Shown piece by piece: positions 18,341-26,369 of a DNA stretch of 39,887 nt (positions within the stretch are counted from its first letter, which is position 1; each line of letters begins with the position of its first letter). Made by a program: the position numbers and the translations under genes. The DNA lies in the NCBI RefSeq assembly GCF_004348535.1, contig NZ_SMJX01000044.1, forward strand, positions 1 to 39,887, given 5' to 3'. This DNA is from Actinomadura sp. KC216. GTDB taxonomy: Bacteria > Actinomycetota > Actinomycetes > Streptosporangiales > Streptosporangiaceae. The notes beneath the pieces were generated by a model. That model ran no database searches. It was not told the origin of the DNA and was given only the letters and a program-made list of their open reading frames with translations.

Positions 18341-19951
18341 TCAGTGGGGGTCGGCCTGCGTGAGCTCGGCCGCGACCTCGGCGGCCAGCTCGCGCTTGAG
18401 GACCTTGTTGTTCACGCTGACCGGCAACTCGCCGCGGAACAGCACGTGCCTGGGCTTCTTGTGTGACGCGATCCGGTCCCGGACGAACTCGACGACGTCG
18501 GCGCCGGTGAGCGCGTGGCCGGCTCGGGGCACCACGACCGCGACGACCATCTCGCCGTACTCCTCGTCCGGGACGCCGACGACGGCGCACTGGTCGATGC
18601 CCGGGTGCTCCTGGAGCACGCCCTCGATCTCGGCGGGGTAGATGTTCTGGCCCTTCGAGATGATCATGTCTCGGACCCGGCCGTTGATGTAGAGGAAGCC
18701 GTCCTCGTCCACGTACCCGAGGTCGCCGGTCCTCAGCCAGCCGTCCGAGAGCGCGGCGGCGGTCAGCTCGGGCGCGTTCCAGTAGCCCCGCGTCACGGTC
18801 GGCGACGTCGTCCAGATCTCGCCGGTCTCGCCGACCGCGGCGGGCCGCCCGCCGGCTGTAACGATCTTGAAGACCTGGCCCGGTGCGGCCCGCCCGACGG
18901 ACCCGGGTCTCCGGTCGATCTCCGCGTTCCCGATCATGGTGATCCCGCCCGCCTCGGTGCCGCCGTACCCGATGATCAGCTCGATGCGGGGCCACCGCTC
19001 GCGGACCCGGCGCATGAGATCGGCCGGGCAGACCTCGCCGCCGGTGAGGATCACCCGGAGCGAGTCCAGGGGCAGCGGCGACTCGGTGTCGGCGTGCAGC
19101 ATCGGCTGGAACATCGTCGGGAAGACGATCGTATGGGTGACCCGCCACCGGTCGATGTAGGCGGCCATGCGTTCCGGCCGCCAGCCTCTGCTGGGCATGA
19201 TGCAGACGGTCCCGCCGACCAGGAAGGTCGGCAGGGTGAAGTCGTGCAGGCCGCCGGTGTTGAACAGCGTCGGGACGACCAGGGTGCGCATGTCACGGTC
19301 GTAGCCGGGGAACATCGCCGCCTGCTGGACCGCGTAGTACAGCAGGTTGCGGTGGGTGAGCTCGGCGCCCTTCGGTTTCCCGGTGGTGCCGGAGGAGAAC
19401 AGGATCACGTGCGGGTCGGCCGGGGCGAGCGCGGCGGGTAGTGGAGCCGATCCCAGCAGCGCCTCGTACGCCGGCCCGGGCTCGTCGCCCCCGAGGACGA
19501 CGATGTGCGCGTCCACGCGTGCAGCGGCGACGGCCGTCTCCGCCGTCTCGGCGAGCTCGGCCTCGGTGAAGACGAACCGGGCGTCGACGTCGCGGATGAC
19601 GTCGGCGAGCTCGGCGGCGGTGGCGCGGAAACTCGCCGGCACCAGGGTGAGCCCGGCGAACGCGCAGGCGAAGTAGATCTCGAAGACCTCGCCGCGGTTG
19701 AAGAGGTGGCTGACCACGCGGTCGCCGGTCTCCAGGCCGTGCTCGCGCAGGGCACTCGCCAGCGCGAGCGCGTGGGCGCGCAATTCGGCGTAGGTCCGCG
19801 TTCCCCCCTCCCAGATCATCGCCGTGCGGGAGGGGGCGATCGGCTGCGGCGGGCCGTAGCCGCCCAGCATCCAGGCGACGGACGGTTCCGCCGCGGTGAA
19901 CACACCGGCTCCGGCGTGGAGGCCGGCCGGGGACCCGATGACATCCGACAT
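18341..19951 (-). CDS. Acyl-CoA synthetase (AMP-binding), second paralogue
   Basis: A 536-aa ANL-family ligase paralogous to the one at 10265-11839. Motifs: FSSGTTGKPKG near residue 184, YGGTEAGG near 327 (YGMTE in most relatives), TGDLGYVDEDGFLYINGRVRD near 405, and the catalytic-lysine region ELPVSVNNKVLKREL near 515. It is monocistronic: an operator and a -10-like TACTGT lie directly upstream, and an inverted repeat directly downstream. The YGGTE variant and the different adenylate-pocket region suggest a substrate different from its paralogue. Confidence 0.9.
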   Translation of the reverse strand: MSDVIGSPAGLHAGAGVFTAAEPSVAWMLGGYGPPQPIAPSRTAMIWEGGTRTYAELRAHALALASALREHGLETGDRVVSHLFNRGEVFEIYFACAFAGLTLVPASFRATAAELADVIRDVDARFVFTEAELAETAETAVAAARVDAHIVVLGGDEPGPAYEALLGSAPLPAALAPADPHVILFSSGTTGKPKGAELTHRNLLYYAVQQAAMFPGYDRDMRTLVVPTLFNTGGLHDFTLPTFLVGGTVCIMPSRGWRPERMAAYIDRWRVTHTIVFPTMFQPMLHADTESPLPLDSLRVILTGGEVCPADLMRRVRERWPRIELIIGYGGTEAGGITMIGNAEIDRRPGSVGRAAPGQVFKIVTAGGRPAAVGETGEIWTTSPTVTRGYWNAPELTAAALSDGWLRTGDLGYVDEDGFLYINGRVRDMIISKGQNIYPAEIEGVLQEHPGIDQCAVVGVPDEEYGEMVVAVVVPRAGHALTGADVVEFVRDRIASHKKPRHVLFRGELPVSVNNKVLKRELAAEVAAELTQADPH

Positions 19952-20006
19952 GGTCCCGACAGTAGGTCCGTCTCTCGGCGGCGGCCGGGGCCCGCGAAGG
20001 GAAGCG

Positions 20007-20021
20007 GCCCGGTTGGGGGAT
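20007..20021 (-). promoter_or_regulatory. Shared operator, copy 6 (second acyl-CoA synthetase)
   Basis: Read toward the gene: ATCCCCCAACCGGGC. The -10-like TACTGT at 19959-19964 (42 nt on) is the best in the set, and the ATG at 19951 is 55 nt from the element. No Shine-Dalgarno precedes the ATG. Confidence 0.72.
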
Positions 20022-20065
20022 GCTCCCAGCCCCGCGGGCCTGATGGATGATTGGACTTGACGGAT

Positions 20066-21352
20066 CTAGCGGACCGCCGCCGTATTCGACGCCCGCTGCC
20101 TGCGGCGCTGGAAGACCTCGTCGGCCGCACGCTCGCCCGAGCGGAGGGCGCCGTCCATGCCGGTCGCCCACATCTCCGCGGTGTGCTCGCCCGCGAAGTG
20201 CACCGGACCGACCGCCTGGGCCAGCAGGCTGGGCAGCCGGGGGAAGTCGCCCAGGAGCGCGGAGACCACGCCGCCGGCGAACTGCTCGCGGGTCCAGTCC
20301 TGCGCGATGCCGGCCAGCCGTTCGGCCCGCAGCCCGGTGGCGGCGCCGACGAGCCGGTCGAGCGCGTCCAGCGCCCGCGCTTCGTCGCGTAGCACACCGT
20401 CACCGCGGTCGGGCACCAGCCCGAGCACGACCACCGTGTCCTCCGGGCCGGGCGGACGCGCCCAGATGAGCGAGACCGGTCCGTCGCTGACGGCGGAGAG
20501 ACCGAGGCGGCCGACGATCTCGGACCCGTTCGTGTACTGCCCGATGACCTTGCCGCCCTGAGCCATCGGCGTGGCCAGCAGCGCGTTGACCTTCCACTCG
20601 GGCAGCACCGGGTCGAACCCGATCCGCAGCGTCGGTGTCACCGGTGTCGCGACGACCACGTCCCGAGCGGTGAACCGGTCGGTGTCGGTCTCCAGGACCA
20701 GCCCGCCGCGGGCGCGGCGCACCAGCCGGACCGGCTGCCGCAGCCTGATGTCGAGCCCGCCGGCCAGCGCCGAGGCCAGCGAGTCCGTGCCGTCGGCGAG
20801 CATCCAGCAGACCCGGCCGACATGGGGCGGCTGGAGCATCGACATCGGGATCTGCGCGGCCTCGTGCACCGGGTTGAAACCGGCCTGCGAGCAGAAGACG
20901 CGGCGTGCCACGGGGGAGAGGCACGCGCGTGCCGCCCAGGCCGGGATGGTCTCGGTCGGGGACGGGGGCACGGCGTCGAGCGCCGCGCGGACCTCGTCGG
21001 CAACGCGGTCGCGCTCCGCGTCGTCGAGCCGCCGGCCGTCCACCACGAGGGTGGCGCGCAGCGGCGACGCCGCGGTCAGCCGTCCGTCCGGGTCGGGCGG
21101 GAACAGCGCCATCTGGGGCGTCAGCCTGAGACCGAGCTCGGCGCAGGCTTGGATGATCTTGTCCTGGCCGATGTCGATGAACGAGCCGCCGAGGTCGGCG
21201 GGCTGCCCGTGCCGCAGCCGGTCGCGGACCGTCCGGGTGCGTCCGCCGATGTGCGGCTGGGCCTCCAGGACGACGACGTCCTCGCCGTACCGCGTCAGCT
21301 TCCGTGCGGCGGCGAGGCCCGCGGGGCCGGCGCCGATGACGATCGTGCTCAT
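20066..21352 (-). CDS. Flavin amine oxidase (second of a coupled pair)
   Basis: A 428-aa FAD-dependent amine oxidase of the monoamine/polyamine oxidase superfamily. It begins with the dinucleotide motif IVIGAGPAGLAAARKL, followed by LEAQPHIGGRTRTV, and ends with HFAGEHTAEMWATGMDGALRSGERAADEV, the C-terminal FAD-binding segment. These enzymes oxidise amines to imines. The ATG at 21352 overlaps the stop of the upstream amine oxidase as ATGA, so the two are translationally coupled and probably work together. It is clearly diverged from its partner; the substrate is unknown. Confidence 0.88.
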   Translation of the reverse strand: MSTIVIGAGPAGLAAARKLTRYGEDVVVLEAQPHIGGRTRTVRDRLRHGQPADLGGSFIDIGQDKIIQACAELGLRLTPQMALFPPDPDGRLTAASPLRATLVVDGRRLDDAERDRVADEVRAALDAVPPSPTETIPAWAARACLSPVARRVFCSQAGFNPVHEAAQIPMSMLQPPHVGRVCWMLADGTDSLASALAGGLDIRLRQPVRLVRRARGGLVLETDTDRFTARDVVVATPVTPTLRIGFDPVLPEWKVNALLATPMAQGGKVIGQYTNGSEIVGRLGLSAVSDGPVSLIWARPPGPEDTVVVLGLVPDRGDGVLRDEARALDALDRLVGAATGLRAERLAGIAQDWTREQFAGGVVSALLGDFPRLPSLLAQAVGPVHFAGEHTAEMWATGMDGALRSGERAADEVFQRRRQRASNTAAVR

Positions 21353-22683
21353 GCGCGCACCAACTCCGTGTCGATCTCGTCCAGGGACATCCGGCGGGGC
21401 TGGCGGAGGACCTCGTCGGCGGCGCGTCGGCCCGAGCGCACGGCACCCTCCATCGTCGCGGGCAGATCGGCGTCGGTGTGGTCGCCCGCGAAATGGACCC
21501 GGCGTTCGGGCGTCGCGAACTGCGCGACGAGGGCGCGGCGGAAGGTGTAACCCAGCGTGGCGCCCATACCGAGCGCGAACGGGTCTTCCATCCAGTTCTT
21601 GCGCCGGCCCGCGATCCGGGTGACCGGCTCCCCGACGGCGATCCGGACGACCTCGTCGAGCGCGGCGAAGGCGTCGCCGTCGGACTCGAGGACGTGCCGC
21701 TGCGCACCGCAGATGAAGCCGCTCACCACGGCGGGCCCCTCGGTGACGTAGTGGTTGCTCACCCATGCGGTGTTGAGCGGCCCATCGGCGAACACGCCGC
21801 GGCTGAGGGCCGCGCGCACGGCGTCGCCCTCGGCGTACTGTCCGATCACCTTGCCGCCGTACGCCCGTTGCAGGGACGTCAGCGCCCCGACGTGGGTGGC
21901 CGGCAGGGGCGGGTCGAACCCGACCGTCGGCAGCACGAACGGCGGTACCGCCACCACGACCTGGCCGGCGGTCATCCTGTCACCGTTCTCCAGCTCCACC
22001 TCGACCCTGCCGCCCGCCTGCCGGACGGCCCGCACGGGCGCCTCCAGGCGCACGTCGAGGTCGCGTGCCAGGGTGTCCGCCAGCACCTGGCTGCCCCCGA
22101 CGATGCGCCGGACCGCGCCGACGTGGGCGTCGACGAGGTAGTGGGCGTCGATCTGCGACGGGTCGTACTGCACCGGCATCCGGCCGATGCCGGCGAGTGC
22201 GCCCCGGGCCAGGGCCGAGAGCCCGGCGCGGCGGGTCCACTGCTCGATCACCTCGTGCGGTGCCGGGGACGTGTCGCGCAGCGCGACGCGGATCTCGTCG
22301 TCGACCGCGGCGAACCGGGCTCCGGTGAGCAGACCGCCCTCGACGATGATGCGCCCATCGGCGAGGTAGCCCTCCAGCGGCGTCTCCCCGGGAAGGGTCT
22401 GCTCGCGCTCGATCCACACCCGCTCGGAGAGCGCGACGCCCGCCTCCTCGCACAGGGCGGTCAAGGCGTGGTAGTCGGCGGTGACGAGCTCGCCGCCCAG
22501 GTCGCCGTGCTGCCCGCCGGTGAAGCCGTCCCGCACGGTGTAGGTGCGTCCGCCGACACGGTCCCGGGCCTCGTACACGGTCACCTCGACGCCGGCCGCG
22601 GCGAGCGTGCGGGCCGCGGTGAGTCCGGCCAGACCGGCGCCCACCACGAGGACCTTCACAGGCTCGCGGTTGCTCAGAATCAT
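21349..22683 (-). CDS. Flavin amine oxidase (first of a coupled pair)
   Basis: A 444-aa FAD-dependent amine oxidase: VLVVGAGLAGLTAARTLAAAG, then YEARDRVGGRTYTV, and a C-terminal HFAGDHTDADLPATMEGAVRSGRRAADEV. ATG 22683 (MILSNREPVKV) is chosen because it sits at the regulon spacing from the operator at 22738-22752. No Shine-Dalgarno is visible and the mRNA is probably leaderless. It is the lead gene of the two-oxidase operon. With RidA upstream, imine products would have a deaminase at hand. Confidence 0.9.
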   Translation of the reverse strand: MILSNREPVKVLVVGAGLAGLTAARTLAAAGVEVTVYEARDRVGGRTYTVRDGFTGGQHGDLGGELVTADYHALTALCEEAGVALSERVWIEREQTLPGETPLEGYLADGRIIVEGGLLTGARFAAVDDEIRVALRDTSPAPHEVIEQWTRRAGLSALARGALAGIGRMPVQYDPSQIDAHYLVDAHVGAVRRIVGGSQVLADTLARDLDVRLEAPVRAVRQAGGRVEVELENGDRMTAGQVVVAVPPFVLPTVGFDPPLPATHVGALTSLQRAYGGKVIGQYAEGDAVRAALSRGVFADGPLNTAWVSNHYVTEGPAVVSGFICGAQRHVLESDGDAFAALDEVVRIAVGEPVTRIAGRRKNWMEDPFALGMGATLGYTFRRALVAQFATPERRVHFAGDHTDADLPATMEGAVRSGRRAADEVLRQPRRMSLDEIDTELVRA

Positions 22684-22737
22684 GGCGTCAGCTTCGTCGC
22701 CGGCGGGCCACCGGACCCGCGACGCGAGGATCACTCT

Positions 22738-22752
22738 GCCCACCTGGGGGAT
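22738..22752 (-). promoter_or_regulatory. Shared operator, copy 7 (amine oxidase operon)
   Basis: Read toward the operon this is the exact consensus ATCCCCCAGGTGGGC. A -10-like GAAGCT at 22690-22695 follows after 42 nt, and the ATG at 22683 is 54 nt from the element. Confidence 0.75.
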
Positions 22753-22844
22753 GACCCGCGACCCTCGGTGCGGACGGGCATGCGAGGACCTCCCGGTCAG
22801 CGCCGTCAGCCGATGCCCACCGGGAGGTACTCGCTCACGCCCCG

Positions 22845-23246
22845 TCAGTCGATGACCGCGGTCACCTCGATCTCGACGAGCGCGCCGGGCATCGACAGGC
22901 CGGTGACCCCGATCAGGGTCATCGCGGTCCGCTTGGCGCCGGCGGACCGGGCGGCGTCGCCGAGGCCGGCGTACAGCTCCTCAAGGTTGGCCGCCGCGGG
23001 GTCGACGACGTACACGGTGAAGCGCACGATGTCGGCCGGCGTGCCGCCCGCTCCGGTGACGGCGGCGTACGCGTTCATCGCCGCGCGGTGGCCTTGCGCC
23101 CGGTATCCGGCGCCGACCAGTCTCTCGTCCGCGTCGATGCCCACCTGGCCGGAAACAAAGACGATCCTGCTGCCGCTGGCGACGACGACCTGGGCGTGCC
23201 CGTGCGGGGGAGCGAGGGTGTCGGGGTCGATCTTCTTGAGCGTCAT
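22845..23246 (-). CDS. RidA-family (YjgF/UK114) enamine/imine deaminase
   Basis: A 133-aa RidA-family protein, the normal length for the family. It has VFVSGQVGIDADERLVG near the start, the NLEELYAGLGDAAR region, and the conserved arginine at residue 106 (AKRTAMT), which aligns with the catalytic Arg that binds the carboxylate in RidA; the end is VEIEVTAVI. Such proteins hydrolyse reactive enamine/imine intermediates to ketones and ammonia. It lies upstream of two amine oxidases, which fits clearance of their products. ATG 23246 lies 54 nt from an operator. Confidence 0.88.
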   Translation of the reverse strand: MTLKKIDPDTLAPPHGHAQVVVASGSRIVFVSGQVGIDADERLVGAGYRAQGHRAAMNAYAAVTGAGGTPADIVRFTVYVVDPAAANLEELYAGLGDAARSAGAKRTAMTLIGVTGLSMPGALVEIEVTAVID

Positions 23247-23300
23247 GGGGCCACCCTCACCGCCTCCGGCGCGGCGCCGATGGGTCGCCGGCCTCGGCAC

Positions 23301-23315
23301 ACCCGCCTGGGGGAT
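23301..23315 (-). promoter_or_regulatory. Shared operator, copy 8 (RidA gene)
   Basis: Read toward the gene: ATCCCCCAGGCGGGT. A -10-like GAGGGT at 23253-23258 lies 42 nt on, and the ATG at 23246 is 54 nt away. GAGGGTGG could also serve as a weak ribosome site. Confidence 0.72.
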
Positions 23316-23344
23316 CGGCGCGTCCCCGGCCTGCCCCGTCGACC

Positions 23345-23359
23345 ATCCCCCATCTGGGT
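23345..23359 (+). promoter_or_regulatory. Shared operator, copy 9 (rightward dehydrogenase unit)
   Basis: ATCCCCCATCTGGGT, in the opposite orientation to copy 8 and 29 nt from it. A -10-like AAGGAT is at 23401-23406 (41 nt on), and a GTG at 23413 is 53 nt from the element, opening a 37-codon ORF. Confidence 0.68.
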
Positions 23360-23412
23360 GCGGTCCCGCCGCTCGCCAGTGAGCAGCCTCCCACCCCGCC
23401 AAGGATGCCGGA

Positions 23413-23526
23413 GTGACTTCCATCGCATCCGGGGAGCACCTCCGCGGCCACCGTCATCCCCTCGGACGCGATCGTCGATGCGGTGGCGGGACAAGATGCG
23501 GTGGCGGGACAAAGGAAGCGAGCTGA
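23413..23526 (+). CDS. 37-codon leader ORF before the rightward dehydrogenase
   Basis: A GTG-initiated ORF (MTSIASGEHLRGHRHPLGRD and onward, then two GGGT blocks) that starts at the regulon +1 position. It ends 3 nt before the GTG of the dehydrogenase gene at 23530. It could be a leaderless leader peptide, or the start of a gene whose body was deleted. Its last third contains an 18-bp tandem duplication. No homology is recognised. Confidence 0.35.
   Translation: MTSIASGEHLRGHRHPLGRDRRCGGGTRCGGGTKEAS
23477..23512. repeat. 18-bp perfect tandem duplication
   Basis: GATGCGGTGGCGGGACAA occurs twice in a row (23477-23494 and 23495-23512), inside the leader ORF and just upstream of the dehydrogenase ribosome site (AAAGGAAG). 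It keeps the reading frame and looks recent because the copies are identical. Confidence 0.9.
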
Positions 23527-23529
23527 GCG

Positions 23530-24522
23530 GTGAGCCGGGACATTCGAGTCGGGCTGTACGGCAGCGGACGGACCGCTGGGGAGCTGGTCGCCGCACTGAA
23601 GAAGACGGGGTACCGGCTGACGGCGGCGGTCGTGCACTCGCCCCGGCGAGCCGGTCAGGACATCGGCGTCCTGACCGGTGGTGATCGGATCGGGCTCGCG
23701 ACGGTGTCCGATCTGGCCCGGGCGGTGCGCTCCGGCCGGTTCGACGTGCTCCTGTACGCGGGCCTCGCGGGGGAGCGGCACCAGGAGGCGATGGCGCTGT
23801 GCGCGGCCGCCGGCGTCCACATGGTGCACGCGTGCTTCGTCCATCCGCTCATCGCGGTGGACGAGGAACTCCGCGGGAGGCTGTCGGAGCTGGCGATGTC
23901 CAGCGGTTCCCGGATCGTCGGCACCGGCATGATCCCCGGGCTCTGGCTCGACGTCCTGCCGGCGTTGCTGGCGAGCGCGTTGCCCGCCCCCGTCAGGATC
24001 CGGGGCCGGCGAGCCTCGGACATCTCCTCCTGGGGCTCCGATGTGCTCGTCCACGAACTGGGGGTCGGCTCCCGCCTCGCCGGCACCGCGACCAGGATCG
24101 ATCTGCTGCTCCGCGAGTCCGCGCACATCATCGCCGACGCGCTGCGGCTGGCCGGGGACCGAGTCGAATCGCGGGGTGGGCTGGCGATGGCGTCGTCGGA
24201 CACCGTGGTCGGCGGGGTCGAGGTGCGGGCCGGCGAGGTCGAGGGCTTCGACCAGGAAGTCGTCGTGTACGAGAACGGCGCGGAACGCATTCGCCTGACC
24301 TGGAGCGGCTTCGCGGCCCGGACGGCACGCGGAACGGCCCAGGGTTCGGACGGTGGCGTGGAGTTGCAGCTCCTAGGCGCCGACCAGAGTGAGATCGCCG
24401 TCCATGTGGCCGCGCCACTCGACCCCTACCCGGGGACCGCGGCGAGGATGGTGAGCGCCATCGGCGGCCTGCCGGCCCTCCCGCCCGGGCTCCACCCGAC
24501 CACGGCGTTGCCGGTGGGCTGA
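23530..24522 (+). CDS. NAD(P)-binding dehydrogenase (dihydrodipicolinate reductase-like)
   Basis: A 330-aa protein with an N-terminal Rossmann motif IRVGLYGSGRTAGELVAAL, followed by LYAGLAGERHQEAMALCAAAGVHMVHACF. The layout recalls dihydrodipicolinate reductase and 2,4-diaminopentanoate dehydrogenase-like families, which act on amino or imino acids. The C-terminal half has an alpha/beta catalytic domain with no motif I can assign. The GTG at 23530 follows AAGGAAG by 11 nt and comes right after the leader ORF. It is convergent with the saccharopine-dehydrogenase-like gene. The substrate is unknown. Confidence 0.72.
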   Translation: MSRDIRVGLYGSGRTAGELVAALKKTGYRLTAAVVHSPRRAGQDIGVLTGGDRIGLATVSDLARAVRSGRFDVLLYAGLAGERHQEAMALCAAAGVHMVHACFVHPLIAVDEELRGRLSELAMSSGSRIVGTGMIPGLWLDVLPALLASALPAPVRIRGRRASDISSWGSDVLVHELGVGSRLAGTATRIDLLLRESAHIIADALRLAGDRVESRGGLAMASSDTVVGGVEVRAGEVEGFDQEVVVYENGAERIRLTWSGFAARTARGTAQGSDGGVELQLLGADQSEIAVHVAAPLDPYPGTAARMVSAIGGLPALPPGLHPTTALPVG

Positions 24523-24541
24523 CCGGGAACGGCGAACGGCG

Positions 24542-24568
24542 GGCCGGACCCGTGACACGGGTCCGGCC
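24542..24568. terminator. Bidirectional terminator between convergent dehydrogenase genes
   Basis: A perfect 12-bp stem (GGCCGGACCCGT / ACGGGTCCGGCC) with a GAC loop lies midway between the stops at 24522 (plus) and 24617 (minus). Without a T-tract it is still a strong candidate for a shared terminator. Confidence 0.75.
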
Positions 24569-24616
24569 AGGCTCGGCCATGCGTGAAACGTGGCAGAGCC
24601 TTCCCGAGCGGACGCG

Positions 24617-25798
24617 TCAGATCTCCTCGGAGACCACCTCGACGACCGGGCCGCCCGGATGGTCCTCGACGAGGAGCGACAGTTCGTGGAAGTAGGTCTC
24701 GGGGTCCACCGCGCCCTCCGGCCCGTGCACGCCCGGCTTGTCGACGTCGCCGCGCGCCATCATCAGCGTCGCGATCGCCAGCGGGTAGCCGGTCATCTCG
24801 CCCATGTTCGCGTCCGGCAGCACGATGGGCCGGGCGCCGACCCGGATGCCGTTGCCGTCTTTGGTGCCCTCCGCCACGGCGAACAGGTTCGGGAGGATCG
24901 GCGACGGGCCCGCGGCGGCGCCGCCGGTGTTCGGCTCGCGCAGGATCTGCCTGGAAGCCGCCGTGACGTTCAGCTCGCCGCCGCGGACGCGTGCGGCCAC
25001 CCGTTGCATGCCCTCCATCAGACCGCGGCGCGACACCATCAGATTCAGCGACTCCTGGACCTCCGGGCGCACGCGCGGCAGCGTCAGCGGCTCCGGGTGG
25101 CCGCAGACCCACACCGGGCCCTCGCCCCGCCCTGGGTAGGAGAGCGTCAGCTCTTCGAGCGCCCATGCGTCGGTGAGCCGGCCGCGGCGCCACGTCTTGA
25201 TCGGCTCGGTGCAGTTGTGCACCCAGTGTTCGAGCGCGGCGTTCGGCTGCGGGTCCGGGTCCTCGGGGGTCGGGTACGGGAGTGCGCCGGCGCGCCAGGC
25301 GGTGTAGACCCGGTCGACGGTGTCGCACCGGTTCATCGCGAGCAGGGCGAGCAGGTTGCTCGTGCCCGGGCTCGCGCCCATGCCGATCACCGCGGTGACG
25401 CCCGCGGCACGCGCCGCGTCGTCGAGTTCGAGCATCTCCAGCGTGGGTTCCCAGTCGTCGCAGATGTCGAGGTAGTTCGTGCTCGTGGCGATCGCCGCGC
25501 TGAGGACCTCGCGGCCGAAGCGGTAGAACGGCCCGGCGGTGTTCAGCACGATGTCGACGCCCGCGAGGGCGCCGTTCAGCGCGTCGGCGTCGGCGATGTC
25601 GAGCACGAGCGGCGTCGCCCCGGGGCCGAGTTCGGCGGCCAGGCGCTCGGCCTTCCGCCGGTCACGGTCGGCGACGAGGACCTGCCCGACCCCGTCGGCC
25701 TTGGCCAGCGCACGGCACGCGTAGGCGCCCATCTCGCCGGCGCCGCCGGTCACGAGGATCCGCTTGTGCCCGGCCTGCTTCGCAGAGGAGTTGGTCAT
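24617..25798 (-). CDS. Saccharopine dehydrogenase-like oxidoreductase
   Basis: A 393-aa NAD(P)-dependent protein with the saccharopine dehydrogenase NADP-binding domain: ILVTGGAGEMGAYACRALAKAD, VADRDRRKAERLAAELG, then IVLNTAGPFYRFGREVLSAAIATSTNYLDICDD, typical of the family. The C-terminal domain has GMGASPGTSNLLALLAM. Members oxidise or reduce C-N bonds of amino-acid adducts, though many have unknown substrates. The ATG at 25798 overlaps the stop of the imine-reductase fossil (ATGA), but it also has its own operator 54 nt upstream, so it can be transcribed separately. Confidence 0.85.
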   Translation of the reverse strand: MTNSSAKQAGHKRILVTGGAGEMGAYACRALAKADGVGQVLVADRDRRKAERLAAELGPGATPLVLDIADADALNGALAGVDIVLNTAGPFYRFGREVLSAAIATSTNYLDICDDWEPTLEMLELDDAARAAGVTAVIGMGASPGTSNLLALLAMNRCDTVDRVYTAWRAGALPYPTPEDPDPQPNAALEHWVHNCTEPIKTWRRGRLTDAWALEELTLSYPGRGEGPVWVCGHPEPLTLPRVRPEVQESLNLMVSRRGLMEGMQRVAARVRGGELNVTAASRQILREPNTGGAAAGPSPILPNLFAVAEGTKDGNGIRVGARPIVLPDANMGEMTGYPLAIATLMMARGDVDKPGVHGPEGAVDPETYFHELSLLVEDHPGGPVVEVVSEEI

Positions 25799-26369
25799 GG
25801 AGGCATCGTCGTGGCGCGGCGGCGGGTTGCCGGCGGGCGTGTCCCGCTCTGTGCCCACCTGGGGGAGCTGCCGCCGTCCTGGACGATCTCGGTCTGCGCG
25901 TAGATGCCGAGCCCGCCCAGGCCGGCCGCTCGGGCGGCGTCGAGGGTCTCGACGGCGGCGGCGAGCAGGCGCGCACGGTGGCCCGCGGCCCTCATGGCGT
26001 CCAGGCCGTGCCGTGCGCCTTCCGCGTAGGTCTCCAGGGTCGCCTGGTCCGTCCGGTGATCGCCGCTCTCGATCGCGGCCGCGGCCTCCTTGGTGCCGCG
26101 GCCGAGCGTCCTCAGCGCGAGACGCGTCGTCTCGCGGAGCATCTCCGCGGGCACGCCCTGCGAGGGCGCGTACGTCGCCGCCTCGACGTACGCGCCCACC
26201 GCGGTCACGTAGAAGGCGCCGATGATCGCCGTTTCGAGCACGTTCGCGGCGCCCACTCGGTCGGCTCCGGTGTCCGGTTCCGAGGGGCCACGTCGTGGCC
26301 GCCGGCGGCGAGCGCACGCGCCGGCGCCGAACCCATCAGGCCACAGCCGCCGATCGCGACCGGGGTCAT
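25795..26369 (-). pseudogene. Imine reductase / beta-hydroxyacid dehydrogenase-type gene with internal deletion
   Basis: ATG 26369 starts a Rossmann N-terminus (MTPVAIGGCGLMGS, then ALAAGGHDVAPRNRTPEPTEW). After about 40 residues it passes out of frame into GAANVLETAIIGAFYVTAVGAYVEAA, the start of the helical C-terminal domain of NADPH-dependent imine reductase / 6-phosphogluconate-dehydrogenase-like proteins. The middle, about 100-130 residues including the rest of the Rossmann fold, is missing. The gene still overlaps the SDR stop upstream and the next start downstream (ATGA at both ends). A C-terminal ORF from GTG 26256 could still be translated but would lack the cofactor site. Confidence 0.72.
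25853..25867 (-). promoter_or_regulatory. Shared operator, copy 10 (saccharopine dehydrogenase-like gene)
   Basis: Read toward the gene: CTCCCCCAGGTGGGC. The -10-like GACGAT at 25805-25810 is 42 nt on, and the ATG at 25798 is 54 nt away. It lies inside the 3' end of the upstream fossil gene, so it is an internal operon promoter. No ribosome site precedes the ATG. Confidence 0.7.
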
